This document shows, in pieces, positions 1-8,866 of a stretch of 64,000 nucleotides of DNA. The stretch covers positions 91,444 through 155,443 of the forward strand of contig CAZGZC010000003.1 of the NCBI GenBank assembly GCA_964529685.1, given 5' to 3'. This DNA comes from JALQUO01 sp964529685 (GTDB lineage Bacteria; Pseudomonadota; Alphaproteobacteria; Rickettsiales; Midichloriaceae). Every line of letters begins with the position of its first letter. The first letter of the stretch is position 1. The notes beneath the pieces are model-generated. The model ran no database searches and was not told the DNA's origin. It saw nothing but the letters and a program-made list of their open reading frames with translations. A program made the position numbers and the translations under genes.

Positions 1-12
1 TTTTAGATTTAA

Positions 13-1527
13 ATGATTTTAAGATCTGTTGAAATAGAGAATTTCCTTATGATTGATTACGTTAAAATTGCTTTTGATCATGGTCTCACCGTGATATCAG
101 GTGAGAGTGGAACTGGCAAGTCTACTATAATTGATGCAATTTGTTGGTGTATTGGGCTTGACAATAAAAGAAATAAAGATCTCCTAAATGCTCGCGTAGT
201 GATTGAGTTTAGTAGCCAATGCAATGTATCACGAGAAGGTAAAAATACATTTAAAATCGATGGAAAAAAGATTAATAAGAGAAAAATATTGCAGAGAGAG
301 TTTTTGACTATCTGTAGGCAAGATCATAGATTATCTTTCTCAACTAAAGATGACTTCCGGTCTGTGATTGATAATTTATTAGATGATAAAAGTGAATTAG
401 ATAAACTAAAAATTGCATATATCAATTATAAATCTATAAATAATGAGATTAAGCAATTGAATAATATTTATGATGAGGATCTCGATTATATGAGAAAAGT
501 CATATCAGAGATTGAATCTTTAAACTTAGCAAAGAATAATGAAGAAAAGTTAGTGATGGAGCGCCGTGAGAAGATTGAGGTTTACAAATCTCATGAGTCG
601 CTAGTCAAAGCTATGCAGATTTTTAAAGGTAATGGTAGCATGACTAGTATTGTTTCTCAGTTCAACTCTATTTTTAAGCATCTTAATTCTAGTAGTCCTA
701 TAATTTCAAAATTTCAACAGAGGATTGAATATATCACTAATGAATTGCATGATATTGAGTTATCTATTGAAGATATTATTGCTAGATCAGATTCCAATGA
801 TGCGCAGCTTGACGTTATTGACAAGAAACTTGGGTTGATTCGTTCTACTGCAAGAAAGTATAGTGTTATGCCAAATGCACTTCTATCATTGCTTGATGAT
901 TACAAAAAAAGGCTATATCTAGGCGAAAATCTTGAGGTGAAGAAAGAGAGATTAGGTAAGAAATTGGCTCTTGCTGAGGAGCAATTTTCTGCTATCTGCA
1001 TTAGAATTAATGAACTTCGTGCTATTATTTGTGACGATTTAAATAGTAAAATTCGTGCTATTTTAGATGAGCTAATGATGAACAATGTCGATGCATGTTT
1101 TGAGTTGCATAAAACTACTTGGAGTGAATATGGAGATGTACAAATTAGAATGAATATAGGTAGAAGAATTCTATCTGGAGGTGAAGTATCAAGATTATTA
1201 TTGGCAATTAAGATTGCAACTGCTAGTTTAGATATTCCTATTATATTTGATGAAATTGATATTGGAGTTGGTGGTATGACTGCTCATAAGATTGGTAGTA
1301 AATTGCGTGAATTGAGTAACATAGGACAAGTAATAGTTGTTACACATCAAGCACAAGTTGCAGCTTATAGTGTCAATCATATACTTGTAACTAGGCATAA
1401 TATAATAAAAATAGAAAAGTTATCAATCAAAGGTCGGATAAAAGAAGTTGCTCGTATGATATCTGGTAGCAAAATTACTAATGAATCACTCTCAGCTGCT
1501 AAAAAGTTGATTGAAGAATCTATTTGA
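13..1527 (+). CDS. recN: DNA repair protein RecN
   Basis: SMC-like ATPase that acts in recombinational repair of double-strand breaks. The Walker A motif GESGTGKS is at about residues 30-37, the ABC signature LSGGE at about 387-391, and Walker B IIFDEID at about 409-415, followed by a GVGG stretch and a D-loop/H-loop region ending in VVTHQAQVAA. The middle (roughly 150-330) is charged and helical, as expected for the RecN coiled coil. At 504 residues it is somewhat shorter than the usual 550 or so, mainly in the coiled coil. The ATG at 13 gives the expected N-terminal beta strand (LRSVEIENF), so the gene is complete. It faces a convergent efflux gene 14 bases downstream. The family call is firm. 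Confidence 0.93.
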   Translation: MILRSVEIENFLMIDYVKIAFDHGLTVISGESGTGKSTIIDAICWCIGLDNKRNKDLLNARVVIEFSSQCNVSREGKNTFKIDGKKINKRKILQREFLTICRQDHRLSFSTKDDFRSVIDNLLDDKSELDKLKIAYINYKSINNEIKQLNNIYDEDLDYMRKVISEIESLNLAKNNEEKLVMERREKIEVYKSHESLVKAMQIFKGNGSMTSIVSQFNSIFKHLNSSSPIISKFQQRIEYITNELHDIELSIEDIIARSDSNDAQLDVIDKKLGLIRSTARKYSVMPNALLSLLDDYKKRLYLGENLEVKKERLGKKLALAEEQFSAICIRINELRAIICDDLNSKIRAILDELMMNNVDACFELHKTTWSEYGDVQIRMNIGRRILSGGEVSRLLLAIKIATASLDIPIIFDEIDIGVGGMTAHKIGSKLRELSNIGQVIVVTHQAQVAAYSVNHILVTRHNIIKIEKLSIKGRIKEVARMISGSKITNESLSAAKKLIEESI

Positions 1528-1541
1528 AATACAAGAAAACT

Positions 1542-2723
1542 TTAATTAGTAATTTTCCTGCTGCAAATTAAAATTACTACTGATAAAACTAAAAAATATA
1601 TAGGCATTACAAAAAGAGTTCCATTATGAAGATAGCCAATTAAGAAAGTAAAAAAGGATATTAATAAGTAATAAAACAGTCCGAAGATACTTGATGCAGT
1701 GCCTATGTAGTTTTTATAATCAATTAATGATAGAGCTAATCCGTTTGTTATTATCATGCAACCTCCAAAAACACTTATCATTCTCATAAACAATGATACA
1801 TATACTATCAGTTGAGAATCGATAGTTAAAATAAAGTAATGAAATACAATCAATAATGTAAAAATACCATTGCTAACAAGATTGATCAGTATACCTAGGT
1901 CCATTACATGTTTTGAGCTATAAGAGTCTTGTAATCTCTTTGATGTTATACCACCCAGTACTGCTGCAACTGATAAGAGAATAAAGCTAGTTCCATAATG
2001 AAGTGGATTCATTTTTAACATATCAAGCATAAAGAATGATCCCTCTGAGAAGTAGCTAAAGGATATACCATTAATGCAGCCTATGATAATACCATATAGT
2101 ATAACACGCTTATCTTTCGATAAAATTCTTACAGCTTCAAACAAAGATATTTTACTGATCTTAGTTTTATCTAAGGTTTCTGGCAACCTATAATAGATAG
2201 TAACCATTAAAAATATACCAAATAAGATTAGTACTAGAAAAATATTACTCCAATGAGTATGCTTTGCTATAAAGCCACCAATTGTTGGCCCTATTGCAGG
2301 AAAAACAGATAAGGCAATACCAATTGTTGCAAAGGTTTTTCCTAAGTTTGGTCCGCTAAATGCATCTCGCGATATTGTTTGACCAAGCACAGTTCCAATA
2401 CTACAGCCTAGAGATTGAACAAATCTACTTAGCATAAGAGTTTCAATCGAATCAGAAATATAGCATCCAATACAACCAAAGATAAACAGTAGAATCCCTA
2501 GTAGAACACACGGTTTCCTACCAATTCTATCTGATAATGTTCCCCAAAATATAACACCAAGTGCTAATCCAAATAAGAAAATTGTTAATGTATATTCGAC
2601 ATTCGATGGTGATGTCTGAAAGTTTGTTGCAATGTCAGGTAAAGAAGGTGTATAGATAGTTTCGGAAAACTGTGGTAACCCTACAATTAGTACTATTATC
2701 CAGATTGGAGGTAAAACTTTCAT
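1542..2723 (-). CDS. MFS transporter, Bcr/CflA-like drug efflux
   Basis: Inner-membrane secondary transporter of the major facilitator superfamily with about 12 hydrophobic segments in 393 residues. MFS motif A reads GTLSDRIGRKP at about residues 61-71, between TM2 and TM3. The periplasmic YTPSLPDIA segment near residue 24 and the total length match the Bcr/CflA subfamily (bicyclomycin/chloramphenicol-type efflux). The substrate cannot be read from sequence; in intracellular Rickettsiales such proteins often have unknown cargo. It is convergent with recN and has no operon partner. Subfamily assignment is moderately sure, MFS assignment very sure. Confidence 0.88.
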   Translation of the reverse strand: MKVLPPIWIIVLIVGLPQFSETIYTPSLPDIATNFQTSPSNVEYTLTIFLFGLALGVIFWGTLSDRIGRKPCVLLGILLFIFGCIGCYISDSIETLMLSRFVQSLGCSIGTVLGQTISRDAFSGPNLGKTFATIGIALSVFPAIGPTIGGFIAKHTHWSNIFLVLILFGIFLMVTIYYRLPETLDKTKISKISLFEAVRILSKDKRVILYGIIIGCINGISFSYFSEGSFFMLDMLKMNPLHYGTSFILLSVAAVLGGITSKRLQDSYSSKHVMDLGILINLVSNGIFTLLIVFHYFILTIDSQLIVYVSLFMRMISVFGGCMIITNGLALSLIDYKNYIGTASSIFGLFYYLLISFFTFLIGYLHNGTLFVMPIYFLVLSVVILICSRKITN

Positions 2724-2807
2724 TATATGCAGTTTATTTAAAGTTTAAGGCGAGAATATGTATCATATAAGAAGTTTAAGCACAAGAAGAACTTTAACTG
2801 CTTTTAG

Positions 2808-4019
2808 TTAACACTGCTCTCTAAAAATTCTTGCTTCTGCTGCACTACTATATTCGTGCCAATTACTTTTGGCAGGAGAAGGTTGGATGTTATCAAGCTG
2901 AATACCGAAATCTTTTTCTATGTTTGGAAGTAAAATATCCATAATCCAACTTCTAATTTTTTCATCATGCAAAGTATGTAAATCAATAGTTATATGTGAT
3001 GCCCACTTAAATGGTTTTATAAGATCTATTAGAAACTTTAAACACTTTAAGAACAACAGATAAAAAAAGTTAGGTTTATCAAGTTGTATATAGTAATCAA
3101 TCTCTCTTTCTCCTCCGCGAGATTTTAAACTATCTATTGCTTCAGCTGTGACAACAGCATGGCCCTTATAGGATTGTAGAAAATATGTTTGCCATTTTTT
3201 ACCTAGATCTTTCAACTCTAACATATCCTTCACAGTTTCAGCAATGAAATTAGTTCTTATTTCCTTAAATGCTTCTTTAAACAACTGTTTACATAGAAGT
3301 GGTATAAAATCTTGATTTGCTATAAATGCAAATGGTTTTGCTTCTTCTTGCAATTGCTGATACTCCCTACAATTTTTTAGATCCTCAAGTTGTTTGCTGA
3401 TGTTTAATTTTTCTGCTTTATATTCCTCAATTCTTGCAACTTTTATCTTATATTGATTGATATGCTCATTAAGTAATCGAATCTGATCTTGTATTTTTGT
3501 TTTTGCACCAAATAATACATCAGAATTATCGTTCTTATTATTATGATTGAATTCCTTGATGAGGGATAAATCAAACCAGCTTTTGAAGCTTGATTCTTGT
3601 CGTGGCGATAAATATTCTCCCATTTTAAAGATGTCGTCGTTTAACTGGGTCAAAGCCTTCATTTGTTTTGAGTAGTCTTCTTCTAAACTTTTTATCTTGT
3701 CTTTATATTCTAATTCTTTAGCTATTTCTGCAAGTTTAAAATCGTATTCTTGAATTTTATTTTCTAGTTCTAGAATAGAACATTCCTCTAGATGAGATGG
3801 AAGCCTTTCTTGCATTTTTTTGATTTTCTTAAGATCAATGTCTTTTTCTATAATAATCTTTACAAGATTGATTATGTCTTCTGGGTTTGGATATACAAAT
3901 TTTATCTCTAATCCATCAATCTCTATATATGTTCTTTTGTTGCGAAAGAGGGAGAGAACATTTCGTTCCGTAATTTGAAGTTCATTATTTTCATCAAGAG
4001 ATATAATTTGTTGTCTCAT
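2808..4019 (-). CDS. Hypothetical coiled-coil protein
   Basis: I do not recognise this 403-residue protein. It is highly charged, with strong predicted coiled-coil stretches at roughly residues 70-125 and 170-225 (Lys/Glu/Leu-rich heptads) and a mixed C-terminal third that contains one hydrophobic patch (FYLLFLKCLKFLIDLIKPF) that is amphipathic rather than a clear membrane span. There is no signal peptide. It stands alone, upstream of the MFS gene by 84 bases and downstream of the two tRNA genes on the same strand. The open frame is long and intact, so it is real; a structural or secreted effector role is possible but not shown. Confidence 0.7.
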   Translation of the reverse strand: MRQQIISLDENNELQITERNVLSLFRNKRTYIEIDGLEIKFVYPNPEDIINLVKIIIEKDIDLKKIKKMQERLPSHLEECSILELENKIQEYDFKLAEIAKELEYKDKIKSLEEDYSKQMKALTQLNDDIFKMGEYLSPRQESSFKSWFDLSLIKEFNHNNKNDNSDVLFGAKTKIQDQIRLLNEHINQYKIKVARIEEYKAEKLNISKQLEDLKNCREYQQLQEEAKPFAFIANQDFIPLLCKQLFKEAFKEIRTNFIAETVKDMLELKDLGKKWQTYFLQSYKGHAVVTAEAIDSLKSRGGEREIDYYIQLDKPNFFYLLFLKCLKFLIDLIKPFKWASHITIDLHTLHDEKIRSWIMDILLPNIEKDFGIQLDNIQPSPAKSNWHEYSSAAEARIFREQC

Positions 4020-4115
4020 TGTATAAATTTTTCATTTGCATTAAATTTTCTGAATACAATAATACAAAGGTAATATTACAATAATATTACGGGTTAATGC
4101 TAAGTGAATTTATTT

Positions 4116-4199
4116 TGGTGCGGATAGAGGGACTTGAACCCCCATGCCTTGCGGCACTGGTACCTAAAACCAGCGCGTCTGCCATTTCGCCATATCCGC
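4116..4199 (-). tRNA. tRNA-Leu (anticodon TAG)
   Basis: On the minus strand the sequence starts GCGGATATGGCG and ends TATCCGCACCA, giving a perfect 7-bp acceptor stem with encoded CCA. The anticodon stem is CTGGT/ACCAG with loop TTTAGGT, anticodon TAG (reads CTA). The long variable arm (TGCCGCAAGGCA) is the type II form expected for tRNA-Leu, and the T-loop GTTCAAGTC is normal. It lies 2 bases downstream of tRNA-His, so the two are probably cotranscribed. Confidence 0.95.
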
Positions 4200-4201
4200 T
4201 A

Positions 4202-4279
4202 TGGGGCGAGCAACGGAGATCGAATCCGCGACCTCAAGTGCCACAAACTTGCGCTCTAACCAACTGAGCTATGCCCGCC
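4202..4279 (-). tRNA. tRNA-His (anticodon GTG)
   Basis: The acceptor stem GCGGGCA pairs with TGCTCGC (one G-T wobble), the discriminator base is C73, a G at position -1 is encoded, and CCA is encoded. G-1 opposite C73 is the identity feature of tRNA-His. The anticodon arm is CAAGT-TTGTGGC-ACTTG with anticodon GTG. It is the first gene of a two-tRNA minus-strand unit with tRNA-Leu. Confidence 0.95.
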
Positions 4280-4527
4280 ATAACTTATCAGCGAATAAAA
4301 TAACATATCTTTTTTTATATTGCAAACAAGAATGTCTTCGTTTTTTAGCTGTTTAAATAGATGATCTTTCTGTTTTTTGAGTCCAGTAGTTTCCTTAACA
4401 ATTATAATAAATATTCTTTCGGATCATTATTAATTTTGTATATGAATTAAATCTAAGAAATCAGCATCTGTAATTAATATTCCTACTATAAACTACAAGA
4501 TGTATTTATAAAAACATATTTCATATT

Positions 4528-5001
4528 ATGAAAAATTTCATTCAACTTCATCCATATCTAAGTTGTTTAGGAGTTGTTGGTCTTAGTACTGCTTTTACTA
4601 CTATCACTTCTCTTATTACTCATACTTTTCTAGCTCCAGATGTACCTGTAATGATTGCATTTGCTACACTTTCAGCAATGTTTCCTACTATTAATCAATT
4701 TAGACATCAAAAATTCTCTGATAATGAAGCTCTACAATATGGATTAACAGCCCTAAAAGGATTAGCAGGAAATTTTCTTCTATCTAAAATAAAATATGGA
4801 TCAAATTATTCTGATGATTTAACAAAAATATCTTTATCAGAAAATAGCATTATGGCTAAATTATTCTTCATAAGCGCTGGAGTGCAAGCTGTTGCGTTTA
4901 AATATATTTTAGATAGTGCAAAAGAAGCTATGAAAACTCAAGATGATCCTCTTGATTCTCATTATGATGGAATAGAAGAAGCTCCTCTATACTCTTTATA
5001 G
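4528..5001 (+). CDS. Small membrane protein, unknown
   Basis: A 157-residue protein that I do not recognise. Hydrophobic segments lie at about residues 11-33, 37-55 and 108-124, followed by an acidic C-terminal tail with DDPLDSHYDGIEEAPL. There is no obvious catalytic motif. It stands alone between the tRNA genes and aspS. The same frame stays open for another 49 codons after its TAG stop (to 5151), so the present stop may be a recent truncation. The acidic tail weakly resembles the end of the decayed gene at 7132-7430 (NPLDLQHAIEEVPLDS). Function unknown. Confidence 0.6.
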   Translation: MKNFIQLHPYLSCLGVVGLSTAFTTITSLITHTFLAPDVPVMIAFATLSAMFPTINQFRHQKFSDNEALQYGLTALKGLAGNFLLSKIKYGSNYSDDLTKISLSENSIMAKLFFISAGVQAVAFKYILDSAKEAMKTQDDPLDSHYDGIEEAPLYSL

Positions 5002-5292
5002 CTGTTCGCATCTAATGACCTCATAAACAATCAGAAAATTTCTCATTATGATTTATGTGATCTAAAGAATCACCTTCTTATTTCGATGATAAGGAAAAAC
5101 GATGCTCATCCTGCACTTGATAAATTCTTCTTTTCTAAAAAAATTTCATAGCTCATTATAACACTTTTTTGATAGTACCGCTTTTTCGCTAGGCATTCTA
5201 TACTTAGGTGTTCAAGATATAAAAAACCTCATATACTCTATCAAATATAGCTAAATTATGATAGTATTCAGCAAAAATATAGGTAAAAATTT

Positions 5293-7110
5293 ATGCTAAA
5301 AACAAACTTGCGAACACATACATGTGGCGAACTAAATGAAAGCAATATAGGGGAGAAAGTTATAATCTCTGGCTGGGTCCACCGCAAGAGAGATCACGGT
5401 GGCGTTCTATTTATAGATCTGCGAGATCATTTTGGTATCACGCAGCTTGTAACATCACTTCAGGAAGAAAGCCTTAAAAAACTCTCGCAAGAACAATATG
5501 ATGTACTAAACACTACAAGTTATGAAAGTGTAATTACTGTCAATGGTACAATTGTAGCTCGCTCGCCTGAAACAAGAAATTTACAAATTAGTACTGGTAG
5601 TATCGAGGTTATAGTTGAAAGCTATATAATACAATCTACAGCTGATATACTCCCGCTAAACGTGAATATTGATCAACAATTACCGGAAGAACTAAGACTT
5701 GAATATCGATTTTTAGACCTGCGACGCAAGAAGCTACATGACAATATTAAGCTAAGGAGCAACATTATCCGACACATTAGAAATAAAATGCATGATCTTG
5801 GCTTTACAGAGTTCCAAACACCGATTTTGACAGCTAGTTCTCCAGAAGGAGCAAGAGATTTTCTAGTTCCAAGTAGGCTGCATCCAGGTAAATTTTATGC
5901 ATTACCGCAAGCACCACAGCAGTTTAAACAACTACTAATGATATCAGGTTTTGACCGATATTTCCAGATCGCACCATGCTTCAGAGATGAAGATGCAAGA
6001 GCTGATCGTGCGCCAGGAGAATTTTACCAACTTGATGTTGAAATGTCTTTCGTCAATCAAGAAGATATTTTCAGCAAGATAGAGCCACTTATGCATTGTC
6101 TTTTCACAGAATTTGCAGAGGAAGGATACAAAGTATCATCACCGCCATTTATTCGTATTCCATATAAGGAAGCAATGTTTAAATATGGCTCAGATAAACC
6201 AGATCTAAGAAATCCAATTGAGTTATCAGATGTAACAAGCGTATTTGACAACTCTGACTTTAGTATTTTCGCAAAAGCTATTAAAGATGGTTCAGTAATT
6301 CGTGCAATACCAGCACCAGGAGCAGCTTTAAAACCTAGAAGCTTCTTCGATAATATGATCTCATTTGCTCAGGCAGAACTTAATGCAAAAGGTCTAGCTT
6401 ATATAATTTTTGATAGAGAAGCCAAAGGTCCAATAGCAAAGTTTTTAGACACTAATAGACTAAAAAACCTCATGGAGATTGCGAAGTTAAAAGATGGAGA
6501 TGCAGTATTTTTTGTATGTGACAAGGTAGATAATGCAGCTAAGATTGCAGGAAAGGTGAGAATAAAACTAGGTGATGAGCTCGATCTATTAGAGAAAAAT
6601 ATCTACAAATTCTGCTGGATTGTAGATTTCCCATTCTATGAATGGAATGAAGATGAGAAAAAAGTTGATTTCTCACACAATCCATTCTCAATGCCACAAG
6701 GAGAGTTAGATGTTCTGAACGCAGCTGATACTAGAGAAAAACAACTAGAACTTGTCGCATACCAATATGATATTGTATGTAATGGAATAGAGTTGTCGAG
6801 TGGCGCAATTAGGAATCACAAGCCAGAGATAATGTATAAAGCATTTGAAATAGCTGGATATAATCAAGAATTTGTAGATGAGAAGTTCTCAGGCATGATC
6901 AATGCGTTTAAGTATGGTGCACCGCCACATGGCGGCATAGCACCAGGTATTGATAGAATGGTAATGCTACTTGCAAATGAACCAAATATAAGAGAAGTTA
7001 TAGCTTTCCCACTGAATCAAAAAGCACAGGATCTCATGATGAATGCACCATCTACAGTTAGTGAAAAACAACTTAGAGAATTACATATAGTACATAGGAA
7101 TAAGAAGTAG
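5293..7110 (+). CDS. aspS: Aspartyl-tRNA synthetase
   Basis: Class IIb synthetase that charges tRNA-Asp, and probably also tRNA-Asn, with aspartate. It has the N-terminal OB-fold anticodon-binding domain (SGWVHRKRDHGGVLFIDLRD), class II motif 2 (FRDEDARADRAPGEFYQLD) at about residues 225-245, a bacterial GAD insertion and motif 3 (GIAPGIDRMVMLL) near residue 545. The 605-residue length is typical of the bacterial form. The APGEFYQLD wording is characteristic of alphaproteobacterial enzymes, many of which are non-discriminating and rely on GatCAB; that property is inferred, not seen. The gene is monocistronic, with a decayed minus-strand gene downstream. Confidence 0.97.
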   Translation: MLKTNLRTHTCGELNESNIGEKVIISGWVHRKRDHGGVLFIDLRDHFGITQLVTSLQEESLKKLSQEQYDVLNTTSYESVITVNGTIVARSPETRNLQISTGSIEVIVESYIIQSTADILPLNVNIDQQLPEELRLEYRFLDLRRKKLHDNIKLRSNIIRHIRNKMHDLGFTEFQTPILTASSPEGARDFLVPSRLHPGKFYALPQAPQQFKQLLMISGFDRYFQIAPCFRDEDARADRAPGEFYQLDVEMSFVNQEDIFSKIEPLMHCLFTEFAEEGYKVSSPPFIRIPYKEAMFKYGSDKPDLRNPIELSDVTSVFDNSDFSIFAKAIKDGSVIRAIPAPGAALKPRSFFDNMISFAQAELNAKGLAYIIFDREAKGPIAKFLDTNRLKNLMEIAKLKDGDAVFFVCDKVDNAAKIAGKVRIKLGDELDLLEKNIYKFCWIVDFPFYEWNEDEKKVDFSHNPFSMPQGELDVLNAADTREKQLELVAYQYDIVCNGIELSSGAIRNHKPEIMYKAFEIAGYNQEFVDEKFSGMINAFKYGAPPHGGIAPGIDRMVMLLANEPNIREVIAFPLNQKAQDLMMNAPSTVSEKQLRELHIVHRNKK

Positions 7111-7131
7111 TTTATGCAAGCAAATAGTTAT

Positions 7132-7430
7132 TTATGAGTCTAGAGGCACTTCTTCTATTGCATGCTGAAGATCAAGAGGATTAGTTGCATCAGGTCATAC
7201 TCATTCAAATCTTGTAGCATTATATTTTTTAATCTCCTTATCTAAAACATCTACAATCTCAAGTTTGATTATAGTTTTAACTCCTTCATTAGCTATAAAA
7301 TAAGGTTATCATCAAGCTTATAAATACAGCCTGGAGTTGCAATTATACCCTTTTCATGCGTATAAGCGATTTATTCTTTTCTTGGCCACATCATTCTGTA
7401 CTGCCTGCATCAGATTTTGCCTATACCATA
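7132..7430 (-). pseudogene. Decayed hypothetical gene
   Basis: The minus strand here reads as about 100 codons of protein-like sequence broken by at least two frameshifts and two TGA stops. The pieces in order are WYRQNLMQAVQNDVAKKRIN, then EKGIIATPGCIYKLDDNLIL, then IANEGVKTIIKLEIVDVLDK, and finally PDATNPLDLQHAIEEVPLDS before a stop at 7132-7134. I cannot name the parent family. The C-terminal tail is loosely like that of the small membrane protein at 4528-5001. Calling it a relic rests on the continuity of sense across frames. Confidence 0.5.
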
Positions 7431-7444
7431 TTGTTAAAAAACAA

Positions 7445-7912
7445 TCATGCGTCAGTATGCTTAAAATATTTATATAAATAAATAGCTGTACGTCCTAAGA
7501 GATAGCCACAAAAAATTCCTTGTATCGTATCTTGAAACATAGAATATTTTAAAAATAATGCTGGTGAAACACTATTTAAATACCCAAAATAATATTTAAT
7601 TGAGAAGAAAATGATATATATAAATAAAGGGATATAGCTACCTGGTACTATTAGTGACTTAGAATCTTTTTTAATTTCAACACTCATACCACGATGCATA
7701 TAAAAACTGATCATTGCACTAATCATTAAAATAATAGCTGGTAAAAGAACATGTCTTGAGGAATTAAATGTTATATAATTCAATATTATAGGTATCAAAA
7801 GAACCTTAACCAAAGGCACATTATGAGATCTCGTAGATTTGATACCAATAAAGAGTAAGTATAAAAATACCAACCAGACCCATGATGGAGTGCCTAATAA
7901 AATTTTAATCAT
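7445..7912 (-). CDS. Small integral membrane protein (DUF6622-like)
   Basis: A 155-residue protein with four or five hydrophobic segments. The N-terminus (ILLGTPSWVWLVFLYLLFIG followed by KSTRSHNVPLVKVLLIPI) resembles the DUF6622-type family of small proteobacterial membrane proteins of unknown function, recalled from the TPxWVW...R.V.L..V...P pattern. It is a single gene between the decayed gene downstream and a GNAT gene upstream on the same strand. No biochemical role can be assigned. Confidence 0.6.
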   Translation of the reverse strand: MIKILLGTPSWVWLVFLYLLFIGIKSTRSHNVPLVKVLLIPIILNYITFNSSRHVLLPAIILMISAMISFYMHRGMSVEIKKDSKSLIVPGSYIPLFIYIIFFSIKYYFGYLNSVSPALFLKYSMFQDTIQGIFCGYLLGRTAIYLYKYFKHTDA

Positions 7913-7993
7913 AGTTATTAAGTTTTTTATACTCTATATATCATGCAAAAAGATTTACAGGCTATTTATCCCTCTTGCTAAACTATGCTCATT

Positions 7994-8776
7994 TCATATA
8001 GCATAGTCAGGATCAGGAGATATTTCAAAATTCTTACATAAGACATTTCCATATTTTTTTACCATCCATATATGGTAGTTACTAATCTTAAAACCGAGCT
8101 TTAGAGCTGTATTTATTGATGCAGTATTGTCTGCTCTACAGGACCAACAAGGTGATAACCCTTCAGCTAAAAGCTGTTTAATAACATAAGAAGCTAACAT
8201 TACTCCATAGCCTTTCTTACGATAGTTAGGATTGGTAATGATGTTAAATTCTGCATGTTTTCCACCTACATATAAATATATTTCATTTAACACTTCATCT
8301 TCCCTACATAAAAGATATCCTCGCCCATATTTTATGAAATTCTCATGAGATCCATACACATTAATAGTATCTTTATACCATCTACAGTTACTAAAATCTT
8401 GATATTCTTCAATCGTTTTGACCCGTAATCCATTCTCAAGTGGAAAAAATCGATATGTGTCTAATACAAATGATATTCTAAGGTGAAAATTCCAACCATA
8501 TGGTAAAAACAAATGATTATATTGTTGTGCACAATAAATCATAGAATTTTCCTTATCATTTATAAGAGCAATGACTTCTTGAACTGCCGCGTTATTCAGC
8601 TCTCCAGCGATAATTACAAGTGGATTAGCATATTTCTCACTTGCAATTATTGCCCCATTGGATAGCTTAAATATATTACCAGTAATGCCATTTTCAACCA
8701 TTTCTAAAATCACTCCTTTATATGCAAAGTTTGCGAATATTTCAGCAGCTTTATCTATATTTAAATTTATTAACAT
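7994..8776 (-). CDS. GNAT-family N-acetyltransferase
   Basis: A 260-residue protein whose C-terminal half carries a GNAT fold. The acetyl-CoA-binding segment NPNYRKKGYGVMLASYVIKQ lies at about residues 178-198 and contains the R-x-x-G-x-G/A pattern; it is followed by SCRADNTASINTALKLGF, the typical motif B (N-x-x-S-x-x-x-x-x-x-x-GF). The N-terminal half resembles the extra domain of the larger GNAT_acetyltr_2-like proteins. The acceptor substrate is unknown. It may be cotranscribed with the membrane protein gene 81 bases downstream. Confidence 0.8.
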   Translation of the reverse strand: MLINLNIDKAAEIFANFAYKGVILEMVENGITGNIFKLSNGAIIASEKYANPLVIIAGELNNAAVQEVIALINDKENSMIYCAQQYNHLFLPYGWNFHLRISFVLDTYRFFPLENGLRVKTIEEYQDFSNCRWYKDTINVYGSHENFIKYGRGYLLCREDEVLNEIYLYVGGKHAEFNIITNPNYRKKGYGVMLASYVIKQLLAEGLSPCWSCRADNTASINTALKLGFKISNYHIWMVKKYGNVLCKNFEISPDPDYAI

Positions 8777-8866
8777 TTTACAAAATCGCCTTATTTTTTT
8801 ACTTTCTTATCTCTAGTAAACTCATTTTGCATATTTTATATAATAAAACCAAAGTTTAGGTGAATC

